The notes under the pieces are model-generated. The model searched no databases and was not told the origin of the DNA. It saw nothing but the letters and a program-made list of their open reading frames with translations. Shown piece after piece: positions 44,296-54,536 of a stretch of 64,000 bases of DNA. The DNA is from Dermatophilaceae bacterium Sec6.4. GTDB taxonomy: Bacteria; Actinomycetota; Actinomycetes; Actinomycetales; Dermatophilaceae. Every line of letters starts with the position of its first letter. The first letter of the stretch is position 1. The stretch is taken from contig CP144172.1 of assembly GCA_039636865.1 (NCBI GenBank), positions 372,001 through 436,000 of the forward strand. The letters are read 5' to 3'. The position numbers and the translations under genes are program-made.

Positions 44296-44919
44296 ATGCC
44301 GAGGAAAACAATGGTTGAGCGCAGCACTCTCCTGGACCGGCGACGTAGCCCGCTGCACCGGCTGACAGCTGAGTTGACGGCCGGCAGCAGCGACGGCGCG
44401 GCACTGCGCGAGGTGCCGTTCCTGACCCAGATCGGACTTCGAGCCCGGCCGGGTAGCGCGTCGGCACGTGTGTTGGAGTCGGCGTTGGGCGGTCCGTTGC
44501 CGTCCGGTGTCGGCGTCGTGACTGCGCTGCCGGCTGATCGGCACGTGCTCTGGCTCGGACCCGATGAATTCCTGGCCATTGCGCCCGATGAATCCGGTGG
44601 CGGCCCCGATCCCATGCGACTCACCGCCGATCTGGCCCACGCGCTCGGAGACCTGCCCGGCCAGGTCGTCGACCTGTCGGCCAACCGCACCACGCTGCAG
44701 TTGTCCGGGCCGCACGCACGGGACGTACTGCAGAAGTCCTGCCGGCTGGACCTGCACCCCCGGGTCTTCCTGCCCGGCCGCGCGGTCTCGACCTTGCTCG
44801 AAGGCGTCGGGATCCTCCTGTGGCGGGTCGACGAGCAGACCTGGCGCGTGATGCCACGCTCCTCGTTCGCGATCCACGTGGCCCGTTGGTTGCTCGACGG
44901 AATGCGCGAGTACGTCTGA
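44296..44919 (+). CDS. soxG: Sarcosine oxidase subunit gamma
   Basis: 207 residues. Family features: S-P-L-H-R-L near 18, V-L-W-L-G-P-D-E-F-L near 82, V-V-D-L-S-A-N-R-T-T-L-Q-L-S-G-P near 122, and a closing Y-V. It is distantly related to aminomethyltransferase folds. ATG 44296 has GAGGT upstream; ATG 44311 with GAGGA is an alternative. Its stop overlaps the sdaA start by one base (TGATG). Confidence 0.9.
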   Translation: MPRKTMVERSTLLDRRRSPLHRLTAELTAGSSDGAALREVPFLTQIGLRARPGSASARVLESALGGPLPSGVGVVTALPADRHVLWLGPDEFLAIAPDESGGGPDPMRLTADLAHALGDLPGQVVDLSANRTTLQLSGPHARDVLQKSCRLDLHPRVFLPGRAVSTLLEGVGILLWRVDEQTWRVMPRSSFAIHVARWLLDGMREYV

Positions 44920-46319
44920 TGTCCCTCTCCGTCCTCGACCTCTTCTCGATCGGCATCGGACCGTCCTCATCACACACGGTCGGGCCGATGCGCGCCGGTC
45001 ATCGCTTCGTCGGACAACTTCGCGCAAGCGACTCGCTGCCGCAGGTCACCCGGGTACAGGTCGAGCTCTTCGGCTCCCTCGCCGCGACCGGCGCCGGGCA
45101 CGGCACCGACCGCGCCGTCGTCCTCGGCCTGGAGGGCGCGGAGCCCGAAACCGTCGATGTCGGCCATGCCCTCGCGAGGTACGAGGAGATCCGCACCTCG
45201 CAGGTCCTACGCCTCGGCAACGAGATAGCCGTCCCGTTTGACACCGCCACCGACCTGCTACTGCACCTCAAGAAGCTGCCTCGGCATCCGAACGGTATGC
45301 GGTTCGCCGCCTACGACGCATCCGGCTCCACCATCCACACTGCCGAGTTCTACTCTGTCGGTGGTGGATTCGTCGTCGCGGCCGATGAGGACGAGCTGGT
45401 CAGCGATGCCCCCTCGGTGCCGCACCCGTTCCTGACAGCGACTGAGTTGCTCGCCATCTGCCACGCCCGGGACATGACGATCGCCGGGGTGATGCAGGCA
45501 AACGAGGCGGCGTTCCGTCCGTGGGATCAGACCCGCGCCGCCCTGCTGCAGATCTGGTCCGTGATGCAGGAGTGCGTCACCAACGGATGCGAGCGCACCG
45601 AGGAGTTCCTGCCGGGAAGGCTGCAGGTGCGACACCGTGCTCCCCGGCTCAAACGACGCCTTTGCGAGCAGGAGGCCGTCGCCCGGGCCAAGGGAGGCGA
45701 ACCGACCGACGCGCTCTGGGCCATGGAGTGGGTCAATCTCTACGCGCTGGCCGTCAACGAGGAGAACGCCTCCGGTGGCCGCGTCGTGACCGCACCGACC
45801 AACGGCGCGGCGGGCATCGTGCCCGCGGTGCTGCATTACTACATGCGTTTCGTCGACGGCCAGTACGAGGAGGCGGGCGACGACGCGGTGGTGACCTTCC
45901 TGCTCACCGCCGCAGCACTCGGCATTCTCTTCAAGGAGGGTGCCTCCATCTCCGGAGCCGAGGTCGGTTGTCAGGGCGAGGTCGGCTCCGCATGCTCGAT
46001 GGCTGCCGGCGCGTTGTGTGCCGTCATCGGCGGGAGCCCCGAGCAGATCGAGAACGCGGCCGAAATCGGCATCGAGCACAACCTCGGACTGACCTGCGAC
46101 CCGGTCGGCGGACTGGTGCAGGTGCCGTGCATCGAACGCAACGCCATTGCCTCGGTCAAGGCCATCAACGCCGCACGCCTCGCGGTACACGGCGACGGTA
46201 CCCACCGGGTGGGTCTGGACGACGCCATCCGCACGATGCGCCAGACCGGCGCCGACATGAACGACAAGTACAAGGAGACTTCGCGCGGCGGCCTCGCCGT
46301 GAACGTCATCGAGTGTTGA
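44919..46319 (+). CDS. sdaA: L-serine ammonia-lyase, iron-sulfur type
   Basis: 466 residues with the beta-domain start [17 protein letters not shown] and the C-terminal cluster-binding block [12 protein letters not shown] near 350. It deaminates serine to pyruvate. In the sarcosine operon it would drain the serine made from sarcosine-derived glycine and methylene-THF by glycine hydroxymethyltransferase, which is not encoded here. Start ATG 44919 overlaps soxG. Confidence 0.94.
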   Translation: MSLSVLDLFSIGIGPSSSHTVGPMRAGHRFVGQLRASDSLPQVTRVQVELFGSLAATGAGHGTDRAVVLGLEGAEPETVDVGHALARYEEIRTSQVLRLGNEIAVPFDTATDLLLHLKKLPRHPNGMRFAAYDASGSTIHTAEFYSVGGGFVVAADEDELVSDAPSVPHPFLTATELLAICHARDMTIAGVMQANEAAFRPWDQTRAALLQIWSVMQECVTNGCERTEEFLPGRLQVRHRAPRLKRRLCEQEAVARAKGGEPTDALWAMEWVNLYALAVNEENASGGRVVTAPTNGAAGIVPAVLHYYMRFVDGQYEEAGDDAVVTFLLTAAALGILFKEGASISGAEVGCQGEVGSACSMAAGALCAVIGGSPEQIENAAEIGIEHNLGLTCDPVGGLVQVPCIERNAIASVKAINAARLAVHGDGTHRVGLDDAIRTMRQTGADMNDKYKETSRGGLAVNVIEC

Positions 46320-46358
46320 CCTGGTGCACCGACCGACATGCAGCTGGCTGACCTGACT

Positions 46359-46392
46359 CTGGACAAACCCCGTCATTGTGGGGTTTGTCCAG
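46359..46392. terminator. Bidirectional hairpin terminator after sdaA
   Basis: CTGGACAAACCCC at 46359-46371 pairs exactly with 46380-46392 across an 8-base loop. It stands 40 bases after the sdaA stop, and the stop of the convergent FUSC gene falls in its loop. No clear U-run. Confidence 0.7.
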
Positions 46393-48226
46393 GCTCGTCC
46401 GGCGAGAGTGCAGGTCCGTCGCTGCGAAGCTGGGCGCTATCGGCACCGACCCAGCCGGCGAGCCGCACAAAGTCGGGAATCTCCAGGTTCTGTGCCTGAT
46501 CGGATACCTCGCACAATGCATCGGCTGCCATGTCGAGGGTCGTCGCCGACAGCCGCCCCTCGCGCGCTTCGATGAGTCCGACGATCGCGAGCGTCTCAAG
46601 CTTCGTGGCGAGCGCCGCGAAATCGGCGCTGCTCACGCCCTGCCGTTCGTCGGTTCGATGCATCGGAGATCGGAGATTCATCACCTCGGTGCGCACTGCA
46701 TAAAATGGCTGGACCAACTCGCTCACGTCCACGATCCGCGCCCCCGCTACAGATGAGTCCGGCACCAACTGCGCGGTGCGGCGCAGCAAGTCCTGCACCG
46801 CCTGTCTGGCGCGACGTACCCGTTCCTCGGCTCGGTCGGGTTCCAGATGTGGCACCACGACGAACCCGCACAGCAGACCAATGGTGACCCCTGCCAACAG
46901 CAAACCAATGTACTCGAGCAGGGTCCGGGTGGGATCCAGACCACGCGTGACGACATTCATACCGACGGAGACGATGACGAAACTGCCGATGGACAGCACC
47001 TGATTGCTGGCGATCAGCCACAGGCCGCAGAAGGCAGCGACCAATGCGAACGGCAGCAGCCACTCTTTCGGTAGCAGCCACAGCGCCACCGCGAGCAGCG
47101 CTGCCCCACCGGCGACACCAAGCAGTCGTTGTTTCGCCTTGAACAGTGTCTGGCTCCAGCTGATCTGCAGAATCGCGAACGCAGCCGTGGCCATCGAGGT
47201 GACCAATGGGTCGCGGGGACCGACGGTGGCCCAGGCCAGCAGGAAGGTCAGCACGACCCCGAGCACTGTGCGCAGCGCGTGCCGCAGGATCTGCGAGCGC
47301 CGCACCAGCACGGCCCGCACCGATGCTCGCCCGAACACCCAACGAGTCGCCGCCGCACCCTCCACCAGGTCGGCGTTGCGGCGTTGCGCCAGGTGCTCGA
47401 TGCGGTCCAGCGCCTGCATCGCAAGGTTGAGCGCCGAGCCGCCCGGTGGCGCCGGTTCATCCGGTGGCGCCAGTTCATCCGGTGACTCGGCCACGTTGGG
47501 CGGACCAGGCTCAGCCATCGGGTGTTGTGCTGCCACGATGACGGCGACCGCTGCAGCGCGATCATCGGCGGACGACGCCTCATCGCCACTCAGCGTGCCG
47601 CGCAGCGTGCGATAGCCGACAGCTGCCTGCAGCACCTCATCGATCCAGCGGACTGGCTTGTCCCGCAACCACATCGTGTACGCCTGCTCGAAGCCCGGAT
47701 CGGGTTGGGTCAGCGTTTCGGCAGCGAGCTGTCGGGTGACGTCGCTGGGATCGCGGAACTTCAGCAGGATTCGCAGCAACACGACGAAGACGACGCCCAC
47801 AAAGGCCGCACCCACGGTCTGCGTGGCGGATCCGGTGTCGGATTGCAGGGCGAATCCCAGCACCGTGCCGATCCCGAGCCCGAGCCCGGCCTGCTCGTAG
47901 TTACGACCGAGCGCGGGCAGTAATCCCGCCAGGAAGATGACGGCCGCCACCATGACCAGCGCGACGCCGAGCTGATAGTCGGCGACAATCCGCGGGAGCG
48001 ACACCGCAAGCGCCATCAACGGGCCGTACCACGCGGCTTTGCGTAGGTCGGCGCGCAACGATCCGCCGCCGATACCGAGTGTGAAGAAGATTGCGGTGAA
48101 ACCGGCGAGGATGATCCCCGGGCCGACCCCCAACTGCGCGGAGATGAGCATCGCGCCGCCCATCACCACGATGACGACGACGATCAGCCCGATGTTCGCG
48201 GAGTATCTGCCCGCGGTGCTCGGCAC
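46373..48226 (-). CDS. FUSC-family membrane protein
   Basis: 617 residues. An N-terminal block of about five to six helices (residues 1-155), a long cytoplasmic region (about 160-330, with an acidic Pro/Glu repeat near 255), a second helix block (about 335-445) with W-A-T-V-G-P-R, then a soluble C-terminus of about 170 residues. This duplicated 6-TM plus soluble layout is that of FUSC proteins linked to aromatic-acid or fusaric-acid efflux. GTG 48226 overlaps the SDR stop by one base. Confidence 0.82.
   Translation of the reverse strand: MPSTAGRYSANIGLIVVVIVVMGGAMLISAQLGVGPGIILAGFTAIFFTLGIGGGSLRADLRKAAWYGPLMALAVSLPRIVADYQLGVALVMVAAVIFLAGLLPALGRNYEQAGLGLGIGTVLGFALQSDTGSATQTVGAAFVGVVFVVLLRILLKFRDPSDVTRQLAAETLTQPDPGFEQAYTMWLRDKPVRWIDEVLQAAVGYRTLRGTLSGDEASSADDRAAAVAVIVAAQHPMAEPGPPNVAESPDELAPPDEPAPPGGSALNLAMQALDRIEHLAQRRNADLVEGAAATRWVFGRASVRAVLVRRSQILRHALRTVLGVVLTFLLAWATVGPRDPLVTSMATAAFAILQISWSQTLFKAKQRLLGVAGGAALLAVALWLLPKEWLLPFALVAAFCGLWLIASNQVLSIGSFVIVSVGMNVVTRGLDPTRTLLEYIGLLLAGVTIGLLCGFVVVPHLEPDRAEERVRRARQAVQDLLRRTAQLVPDSSVAGARIVDVSELVQPFYAVRTEVMNLRSPMHRTDERQGVSSADFAALATKLETLAIVGLIEAREGRLSATTLDMAADALCEVSDQAQNLEIPDFVRLAGWVGADSAQLRSDGPALSPDEPGQTPQ
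47443..47490 (-). repeat. 18-bp tandem repeats inside the FUSC gene
   Basis: CCGGTGGCGCCGGTTCAT (47443-47460) is repeated with one change at 47461-47478 and partly at 47479-47490. It encodes the D-E-L-A-P-P-D-E-P-A-P-P-G-G linker. In-frame, so copy number could vary without breaking the gene. Confidence 0.8.
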
Positions 48227-49065
48227 TAGACGATCCAGGTCGCCGTCTGGCCGAGGACGGCGCTACCGTCCAGGTCCGCGAGCGACATCCCGACGAACGC
48301 AGATGCGCCGGGGGAAGTCTGCCAACGGAACTTCGGCTCGCTGGTCGTTGCTGCTTCGATAATGATCGCCGCCGCCCCGCGTGCGTCCTGGGCGTTCGCG
48401 AAGGCCGCCCCGCTGCGCTTGAGGTACGCGGCGCGTAATTCGCCGTACGGGTCGCCCTCGACACCGGAGCGATCCTGTACGTCGGCATTGGTCACGAAGT
48501 CGCTCGCCACGGCAGCGGGCTCGACGACGGCCACGCCGATACCGAACGGGGCAACTACCGGGGCCAGTGACTGCATCAGCCCCTCGACCGCGAATTTGGC
48601 GCCGCAGTAGGCATCGGCGAATGGCTGCCCGACCGCGCCACCGACACTCGTCACCGTCACGATGCGGCCACGACCAAGGGTGCGCATCCCCGGGAGCACT
48701 GCGCGGGTCAGCGCCGCGACGCCGAGGTAGTTGACGTCCAGCTGCTGCTGCAGGGTGGCGTCGTCGATCTGCTCCAAAGTCCCTACCGAGCCCCGACCCG
48801 CGTTGTTGACAAGCACCTCGATCTCACCGAGATCCGCGCGGATGCCGTCCAGACACGCCGCCGTTCCGGCCCGGTCCGTGACATCAAGTGCCCGAACGTC
48901 GACCTCAACGCCTGCGTCGGTCGCCGCCGCCCGCAACCGGTCGGCGCGCCCCACATCACGCATGGTGGCCACGACGTGCAGACCCCGCTGGGCGAGGCCC
49001 ACCGCCGTCCACAAACCCATTCCGCTGGAGGTACCGGTCACGAGAGCTACGGGTTCCGTCGTCAT
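48226..49065 (-). CDS. Short-chain dehydrogenase/reductase
   Basis: 279 residues. Cofactor loop T-G-T-S-S-G-M-G near 11-18, N-N-A-G near 87-90, Ser in V-T-S-V-G-G near 140 and the Y-C-G-A-K of the Y-x-x-x-K pair near 154-158 make a classical SDR. The substrate is unknown. ATG 49065 (MTTEPVAL) is the start; the frame to 49293 overlaps the desaturase promoter. Adjacent to FUSC on the same strand. Confidence 0.9.
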   Translation of the reverse strand: MTTEPVALVTGTSSGMGLWTAVGLAQRGLHVVATMRDVGRADRLRAAATDAGVEVDVRALDVTDRAGTAACLDGIRADLGEIEVLVNNAGRGSVGTLEQIDDATLQQQLDVNYLGVAALTRAVLPGMRTLGRGRIVTVTSVGGAVGQPFADAYCGAKFAVEGLMQSLAPVVAPFGIGVAVVEPAAVASDFVTNADVQDRSGVEGDPYGELRAAYLKRSGAAFANAQDARGAAAIIIEAATTSEPKFRWQTSPGASAFVGMSLADLDGSAVLGQTATWIV

Positions 49066-49133
49066 ACCCGCAGTCTCTCGCGGAACTCCTCGGTAGCTCG
49101 CGGTCTCACCCGAGATCGGCGTAATGTCTGAAT

Positions 49134-50084
49134 ATGAGCCCAGCAGCAGCCCACCTTCTGGAAGAACTCGAACCGGTCGTCGCCGAGAACCTCGACCGGC
49201 ACATGAGGATCGCCAAGGAGTGGCACCCGCACGACTACATCCCGTACGACCAGGGGCGTAATTTCGCGGCGATGGGTGGCACGGACTGGGCACCCGAGGA
49301 CTCCAAGCTGTCCGAGACGGCGAAGGCCGCGATGTTCACCAACCTGCTCACAGAGGACAACCTGCCCTCGTATCACCGCGAGATAGCCACCCGATTCGGC
49401 CGGGACGGCGCGTGGGGTACCTGGGTCGGGCGTTGGACCGCCGAGGAGAACCGGCACGGCATCGTGATGCGCGACTACCTCGTGGTAACCCGCGGCGTTG
49501 ATCCCGTGGAGCTCGAGCGCGCCCGGATGGACTACATGACCTCCGGTTACGACTCCGGCGACAAGACCGCCCTCGAGGCCGTCACCTACGTCTCGTTCCA
49601 GGAGCTCGCAACCCGCGTTTCGCACCGCAACACCGGCCGGGTGACCGAAGATCCGGTCGCCGACAAGATGCTCGCGCGGATCTCCAAGGACGAAAACTTG
49701 CACATGATCTTCTACCGCAACATCGTGGAGGCAGCATTGAAGATCGCCCCCGACGAGACGCTGCAGGCCATCCTCAAAGAGGTGAAGGGCTTCGAGATGC
49801 CGGGCGCCACGATGGCCGGTTTCCGGCGCAGCTCGATGCTGATCGCCAAGGCCGGTGTCTACGACCAGCGGCTGCACCACGACGAGGTCATCATGCCGAT
49901 CCTGAAGTACTGGGACATCTTCAACATGACCGGTCTGGGCGCCGAGGGCGAGCAGGCACGCGTGGAGTTGGCCGAGTTCATGAAGGGCCTGGACGAGCAG
50001 GCCTCCCGCTTCGTGGAACGCCGTGCCGAGGGTCGGGCCCGTGAGGAAGCCAAGACGGGCAAGACAGCGTTCTTCGTCAGCTGA
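49134..50084 (+). CDS. Acyl-ACP desaturase (type 2, diiron)
   Basis: 316 residues. Diiron ligands fit E-E-N-R-H near residues 102-106 and D-E-N-L-H near 186-190, with further Glu in the first helices (E-D-N-L-P-S-Y). Such enzymes (DesA-type) introduce a double bond in ACP-bound acyl chains using ferredoxin electrons and O2. Length fits the actinobacterial family. It is divergent from the SDR gene (68 bases). Confidence 0.9.
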   Translation: MSPAAAHLLEELEPVVAENLDRHMRIAKEWHPHDYIPYDQGRNFAAMGGTDWAPEDSKLSETAKAAMFTNLLTEDNLPSYHREIATRFGRDGAWGTWVGRWTAEENRHGIVMRDYLVVTRGVDPVELERARMDYMTSGYDSGDKTALEAVTYVSFQELATRVSHRNTGRVTEDPVADKMLARISKDENLHMIFYRNIVEAALKIAPDETLQAILKEVKGFEMPGATMAGFRRSSMLIAKAGVYDQRLHHDEVIMPILKYWDIFNMTGLGAEGEQARVELAEFMKGLDEQASRFVERRAEGRAREEAKTGKTAFFVS

Positions 50085-50098
50085 GCCGAACACGCCCG

Positions 50099-50135
50099 TC
50101 AAGATCGCATCAAGACGCGTGAAGGATGGATCAAG
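50099..50135 (+). promoter_or_regulatory. Phased TCAAG direct repeats upstream of kdp
   Basis: TCAAG at 50099, 50110 and 50131 plus TGAAG at 50120 are spaced 11, 10 and 11 bases, that is one helical turn apart, just before kdpF. An array of this shape fits cooperative binding by a response regulator dimer pair. KdpE is the natural candidate (inference). Confidence 0.55.
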
Positions 50136-50175
50136 GCGACCTGAGAGAGCGCGCGACCGGCATTGACTGCCGGGT

Positions 50176-50262
50176 ATGGCTGAATACGTCGCAGCGGGCG
50201 CCATCGCCCTGGCACTGCTCGGATACCTGATCTACGCGCTCGTCCACCCGGACAAATTCTGA
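50176..50262 (+). CDS. kdpF: KdpF small membrane subunit
   Basis: 28 residues (M-A-E-Y-V-A-A-G ... L-I-Y-A-L-V-H-P-D-K-F), a single membrane helix ending in the typical P-D-K-F. It stabilises the Kdp complex. Too short for most gene finders. Its TGA overlaps the kdpA ATG by one base. Confidence 0.9.
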   Translation: MAEYVAAGAIALALLGYLIYALVHPDKF

Positions 50263-51908
50263 TGGGCGACATCCCCGCAGGGCTGCTGACGATCCTGACG
50301 CTCGTCGCGATCCTCGCCCTGACGCATGTCCCCCTGGGCGACTACATCGCGCGCACCTTCACCAGTGAGAAGGATCTGCGCGTCGAGCGGGCGATCTACC
50401 GCGTGTGCGGAGTCTCCCCACGCTCGCAACAGCGCTGGACGACGTACGCCGTCTCGGTCATCGCCTTCTCGATCGTCAGTTTTGCGGCGTTGTTCGCGCT
50501 CTGCCTCGCACAGCCGTACCTGCCCCTCGCGCGCGGCGCAAAAATGGACGTCAGCACCTCGTTCAACACCGCGATCTCCTTCGTCACCAACACCAACTGG
50601 CAGAGCTACGGTGGTGAATCCGGCGCCTCACCGGTCCTGCAGACCCTCGGCCTGACGATTCAGAACTTCGCCTCGGCCGCCGTCGGGCTGGCCGTCGTGG
50701 TTGCGCTGATCCGCGGGCTGGCCCGCGCGGAGTCCGGCACTGTCGGCAACTTCTGGGTCGATCTCGTGCGCGGCACCGTGCGGATCCTGTTCCCATTGGC
50801 CCTCATCGGCGCCATCGTGCTACTCGCCAGCGGCGTCATCCAGGATCTTTCCGCACCGCAGGTGGTGCATACCCTCGGCGGGGGTACCCAGACCATCCAG
50901 TCCGGCCTGGTCGCCAGCCAGGAGGCCATCAAGGAGCTCGGCACCAACGGCGGTGGTTACTTCAACGCCAACTCAGCGCACCCCTTCGAGAACCCGAACG
51001 CCTTCACCAACATCGTCGAGATCCTGATGCTGCTGCTCATCCCGTTCGCGCTGCCCCGTGCCTACGGGCGGATGGTCGGCGACCGTCGCCAGGGGTACGC
51101 CGTGCTGGGCTTCATGGCCACCCTCTGGGCGGCCGGCGTCGCGATCATCACCTGGGCCGAAGCATCGTCCGCGACCAACGCGCTGGGCGCGATGGAAGGC
51201 AAAGAGGTCCGCTTCGGAGTCTGGAGCTCGGCGCTCTTCGCGGGCTCCACGACCAGCACATCCACCGGCGCGGTGAACTCGCTGCACGAGAGTTACAGCC
51301 CGCTGGGCGGCGGTACCGCGATCATCAATATGGCGCTCGGTGAAGTCTCGCCAGGCGGGGTCGGATCGGGTCTGTACGGCGCGCTCATCATCGCGATCCT
51401 CGCGGTCTTCATCGCGGGCCTGATGGTCGGTCGTACCCCTGAGTTGCTGGGCAAGTCGATCGGCCGCAAGGAGATCACCTACGCGGCGCTCTACACCGTG
51501 GTAACGCCCGCGCTGGTCCTGGTCGGCACCGGGGCCGCACTCGCCCTGAGCACTGCCCGCAAGGGTCTGCTCGCCACCGGGCCACACGGGCTCAGCGAGA
51601 TGCTCTACGCCTACACCTCGGCTTCCAACAACAACGGGTCCGCCTTTGCGGGCCTCAGCGCCGACCAGCCCTATCTGAACACGACGCTCGGCGTAGCAAT
51701 GGCGCTCGGCCGGTTCGTGCCCCTTGTCTTCGTCCTCGCGTTGGCCGGCTCTCTTGCCGCGCAACGCAAGCGGCCACCGAACGACGGCACGATGCCCACC
51801 CATACGACCCTGTTCGCCGGGTTGATGGTCGGTGTCGCCCTGCTCGTCACCGGCTTGACCTTCCTACCTGCACTCGCGCTCGGCCCTCTCGCGGAGGCTC
51901 TTTCATGA
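50262..51908 (+). CDS. kdpA: Potassium-transporting ATPase, K+-binding subunit
   Basis: 548 residues, a K+ channel-like transporter subunit with many helices. Selectivity-loop segments include [10 protein letters not shown] near 107-116 and [12 protein letters not shown] near 226-237, and N-N-N-G-S-A-F-A near 455. High-affinity uptake under K+ limitation. Overlaps kdpB by 4 bases. Confidence 0.96.
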   Translation: MGDIPAGLLTILTLVAILALTHVPLGDYIARTFTSEKDLRVERAIYRVCGVSPRSQQRWTTYAVSVIAFSIVSFAALFALCLAQPYLPLARGAKMDVSTSFNTAISFVTNTNWQSYGGESGASPVLQTLGLTIQNFASAAVGLAVVVALIRGLARAESGTVGNFWVDLVRGTVRILFPLALIGAIVLLASGVIQDLSAPQVVHTLGGGTQTIQSGLVASQEAIKELGTNGGGYFNANSAHPFENPNAFTNIVEILMLLLIPFALPRAYGRMVGDRRQGYAVLGFMATLWAAGVAIITWAEASSATNALGAMEGKEVRFGVWSSALFAGSTTSTSTGAVNSLHESYSPLGGGTAIINMALGEVSPGGVGSGLYGALIIAILAVFIAGLMVGRTPELLGKSIGRKEITYAALYTVVTPALVLVGTGAALALSTARKGLLATGPHGLSEMLYAYTSASNNNGSAFAGLSADQPYLNTTLGVAMALGRFVPLVFVLALAGSLAAQRKRPPNDGTMPTHTTLFAGLMVGVALLVTGLTFLPALALGPLAEALS

Positions 51909-53932
51909 CCACCCAGTCCAGCACGCTCATCCGGAGCGCCGGCAGTTCGCTGCCGGACGCGCTGCGCAAATTCCACCCGGCCCACCTCTTCCGCTCACCG
52001 GTGATGTTCGTCGTCGGTGTCGGCTCGGTCGTGACCACGGTGTTCGCCGTGGTGAACCCCTCGTTCTTCGCGTGGAGCATCACCGTCTGGCTCTGGGCCA
52101 CCATCCTGTTCGCCAACCTGGCCGAGGCCATCGCCGAGGGTCGCGGCAAGGCCCAGGCCGACTCACTACGCAAGACGCGCACCACCACCTCCGCGCGCCG
52201 GTTGGCTGCCGATCGCAGCTCCGAAGAGCAGGTCGCGGCCGCCGATCTGCAACTGCACGATCTGGTGGTGGTCGAGGCAGGTCAGGTGATCCCCGGTGAC
52301 GGTGACGTGATCGAGGGCATCGCCACCGTGGACGAGTCGGCAATCACCGGTGAGTCCGCGCCCGTCATCCGGGAGGCGGGTGGCGACCGGTGCGCGGTCA
52401 CCGGCGGCACCACGGTGCTCTCGGACCGGATCGTCGTAGAGATCACCTCCAAACCGGGTGAAACCTTCATCGATCGGATGATCGCGCTGGTCGAAGGCGC
52501 CGAACGCAAGAAGACGCCCAACGAGATCGCGCTCGGAATCCTGCTGGTCGTCCTGACGATCATCTTCCTGCTTGCCGTCGCGACGATCCCGCCGCTCGCC
52601 AACTTCACCGGTAAATCACCCACGATCGTGGTCCTGGTCGCGCTACTCGTCTGCCTCATCCCGACCACGATCGGCGCCCTGTTGTCGGCCATCGGCATCG
52701 CCGGTATGGACCGGCTGGTGCAGCGCAACGTGCTGGCGATGTCCGGTCGAGCGGTGGAAGCCGCCGGCGATATCTCGACGCTACTGCTGGACAAGACCGG
52801 CACCATCACCCTCGGGAACCGGCAGGCCGACGACATCCGGGTGCTGTCCGGACGCGAGACGCACGACGTACACAGCTGGGCACAGTTGTCCTCGCTGGCC
52901 GATGAGACCCCCGAGGGTCGCTCGATCGTCACCTGGACCGCTGCCACCCTCGGTGCGACGGCCGCCTCACCGACCGACGCGGTCGTGATCCCGTTCACGG
53001 CGCAGACCAGGATGAGTGGTCTGGATCTGAGCGACGGCACCCAACTACGCAAGGGCGCGGCCGGATCGGTATGCCGGTGGGTCACCGAGACCGGCGGCAC
53101 CGGGGTCGATGAAGCCATGCGCGCAGCCGACGAGATCGGCGCGCTCGGCGGGACCCCGCTGGTGATCGCGGTCCGTCAGGGCGAGGCACCGGCAGCAGCC
53201 GTCGGCGTCATCTACCTCAAGGACGTCATCAAGCCCGGCATGGTCGAGCGCTTCGCCGAGCTACGCCGGATGGGCATCCGCACGGTGATGATCACCGGCG
53301 ACAACCCGCTGACCGCCAAGGCCATCGCGGAGGAGGCCGGCGTGGATGACTTCCTCGCCGAAGCCACCCCCGAGGACAAGATGCGCCTGATCAAGGAGGA
53401 GCAGCAGGGCGGCCGGCTGGTCGCGATGACCGGCGACGGCACGAATGACGCGCCTGCGCTGGCGCAGGCCGATGTCGGCGTCGCAATGAACACCGGTACG
53501 TCGGCCGCGAAAGAGGCCGGCAACATGGTCGACCTCGACAGCGACCCGACGAAACTGATCGAAATCGTGGCAATCGGGAAACAGTTGCTGATCACCCGTG
53601 GCGCGCTGACGACGTTCTCGATCGCCAACGACCTGGCGAAGTACTTCGCGATCATCCCCGCGATGTTCCTGACGCTCTACCCGGGTCTGAACAGCCTGAA
53701 CATCATGCGGCTGCACTCGCCGAACTCGGCGATCCTGTCGGCCGTCATCTTCAACGCGCTGGTCATCCTCGCGCTGATCCCGCTGTCGCTCAAGGGCGTC
53801 AAATACCGACCGATGCGCGCCGATCAGATGCTCGCACGCAACCTGTTGATCTACGGCCTCGGCGGCGTCATCGCACCGTTCATCGGCATCAAGATCATCG
53901 ACCTGATCGTCCAACTCCTCCCGGGAATGTGA
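51905..53932 (+). CDS. kdpB: Potassium-transporting P-type ATPase subunit
   Basis: 675 residues. The phosphorylated Asp is in D-K-T-G-T-I-T near 298-304, with T-G-E-S-A near 148 and [10 protein letters not shown] near 510, and a seven-helix pattern. Couples ATP hydrolysis to K+ import through KdpA. Overlaps kdpA. Confidence 0.97.
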   Translation: MTTQSSTLIRSAGSSLPDALRKFHPAHLFRSPVMFVVGVGSVVTTVFAVVNPSFFAWSITVWLWATILFANLAEAIAEGRGKAQADSLRKTRTTTSARRLAADRSSEEQVAAADLQLHDLVVVEAGQVIPGDGDVIEGIATVDESAITGESAPVIREAGGDRCAVTGGTTVLSDRIVVEITSKPGETFIDRMIALVEGAERKKTPNEIALGILLVVLTIIFLLAVATIPPLANFTGKSPTIVVLVALLVCLIPTTIGALLSAIGIAGMDRLVQRNVLAMSGRAVEAAGDISTLLLDKTGTITLGNRQADDIRVLSGRETHDVHSWAQLSSLADETPEGRSIVTWTAATLGATAASPTDAVVIPFTAQTRMSGLDLSDGTQLRKGAAGSVCRWVTETGGTGVDEAMRAADEIGALGGTPLVIAVRQGEAPAAAVGVIYLKDVIKPGMVERFAELRRMGIRTVMITGDNPLTAKAIAEEAGVDDFLAEATPEDKMRLIKEEQQGGRLVAMTGDGTNDAPALAQADVGVAMNTGTSAAKEAGNMVDLDSDPTKLIEIVAIGKQLLITRGALTTFSIANDLAKYFAIIPAMFLTLYPGLNSLNIMRLHSPNSAILSAVIFNALVILALIPLSLKGVKYRPMRADQMLARNLLIYGLGGVIAPFIGIKIIDLIVQLLPGM

Positions 53933-53938
53933 CCTGTT

Positions 53939-54529
53939 ATGGCTTCCTCATCTCTGCCCTTGTCATCCCTGGGTCGCCAGACCCTGGCCGCCTTACGCAT
54001 GCTCATCGTCTTCACACTTGTCCTGGGCATCGGCTACCCCGCCGTGGTCTGGGGGGTGGGCCGCGTCGCATTCCACGACCAGGCGACCGGCTCGATCCTG
54101 CAGCACGACGGACGCGCCGTCGGGTCCTCGCTACTGGGCCAGAAGTTCACCGGGCCCACCTGGTTCCACGGCCGGATGTCGGCCTCGGACTACGCCGGTG
54201 ACACCAGTGGCGGCAGCAACCTGCCCGAATCCGACGCGCGGCTGACCAAGGCCGTCGCAGCCGCCCGCAAAGCCGCCGGCCCGATCGGTAGCCGGCTACC
54301 GCCGGACGCGCTGACCAGTAGCGCCAGCGGGCTGGACCCGCACATCTCCCCGGCGTACGCAGCCCTGCAGGCTGCCGGCATTGCGGCTGCCCGCAAGGTG
54401 CCGGTCGCGACCGTGCAACGGCTGATCGCGGCGAACACCTCGGGGCGGGTGCTGGGCTACCTCGGAGAGCCGCGCGTCAACGTGCTGCAGCTCAACCTGG
54501 CCCTGACGAAACTCCCCAACGCGGGATAA
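53939..54529 (+). CDS. kdpC: Potassium-transporting ATPase C subunit
   Basis: 196 residues with one N-terminal membrane helix (about 20-40) and a periplasmic-side domain with Q-K-F-T-G-P-T-W-F-H near 70, S-N-L-P-E-S-D near 93, then L-P-P-D-A-L-T-S-S-A-S-G-L-D-P-H-I-S near 122. Typical KdpC. Starts 6 bases after kdpB. Confidence 0.95.
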   Translation: MASSSLPLSSLGRQTLAALRMLIVFTLVLGIGYPAVVWGVGRVAFHDQATGSILQHDGRAVGSSLLGQKFTGPTWFHGRMSASDYAGDTSGGSNLPESDARLTKAVAAARKAAGPIGSRLPPDALTSSASGLDPHISPAYAALQAAGIAAARKVPVATVQRLIAANTSGRVLGYLGEPRVNVLQLNLALTKLPNAG

Positions 54530-54536
54530 TCAGGCT

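Noticed and set aside
45258..46376. Minus-strand 372-residue frame opposite sdaA
   Set aside because: Lies wholly on the other strand of an intact serine deaminase; composition is non-protein-like.
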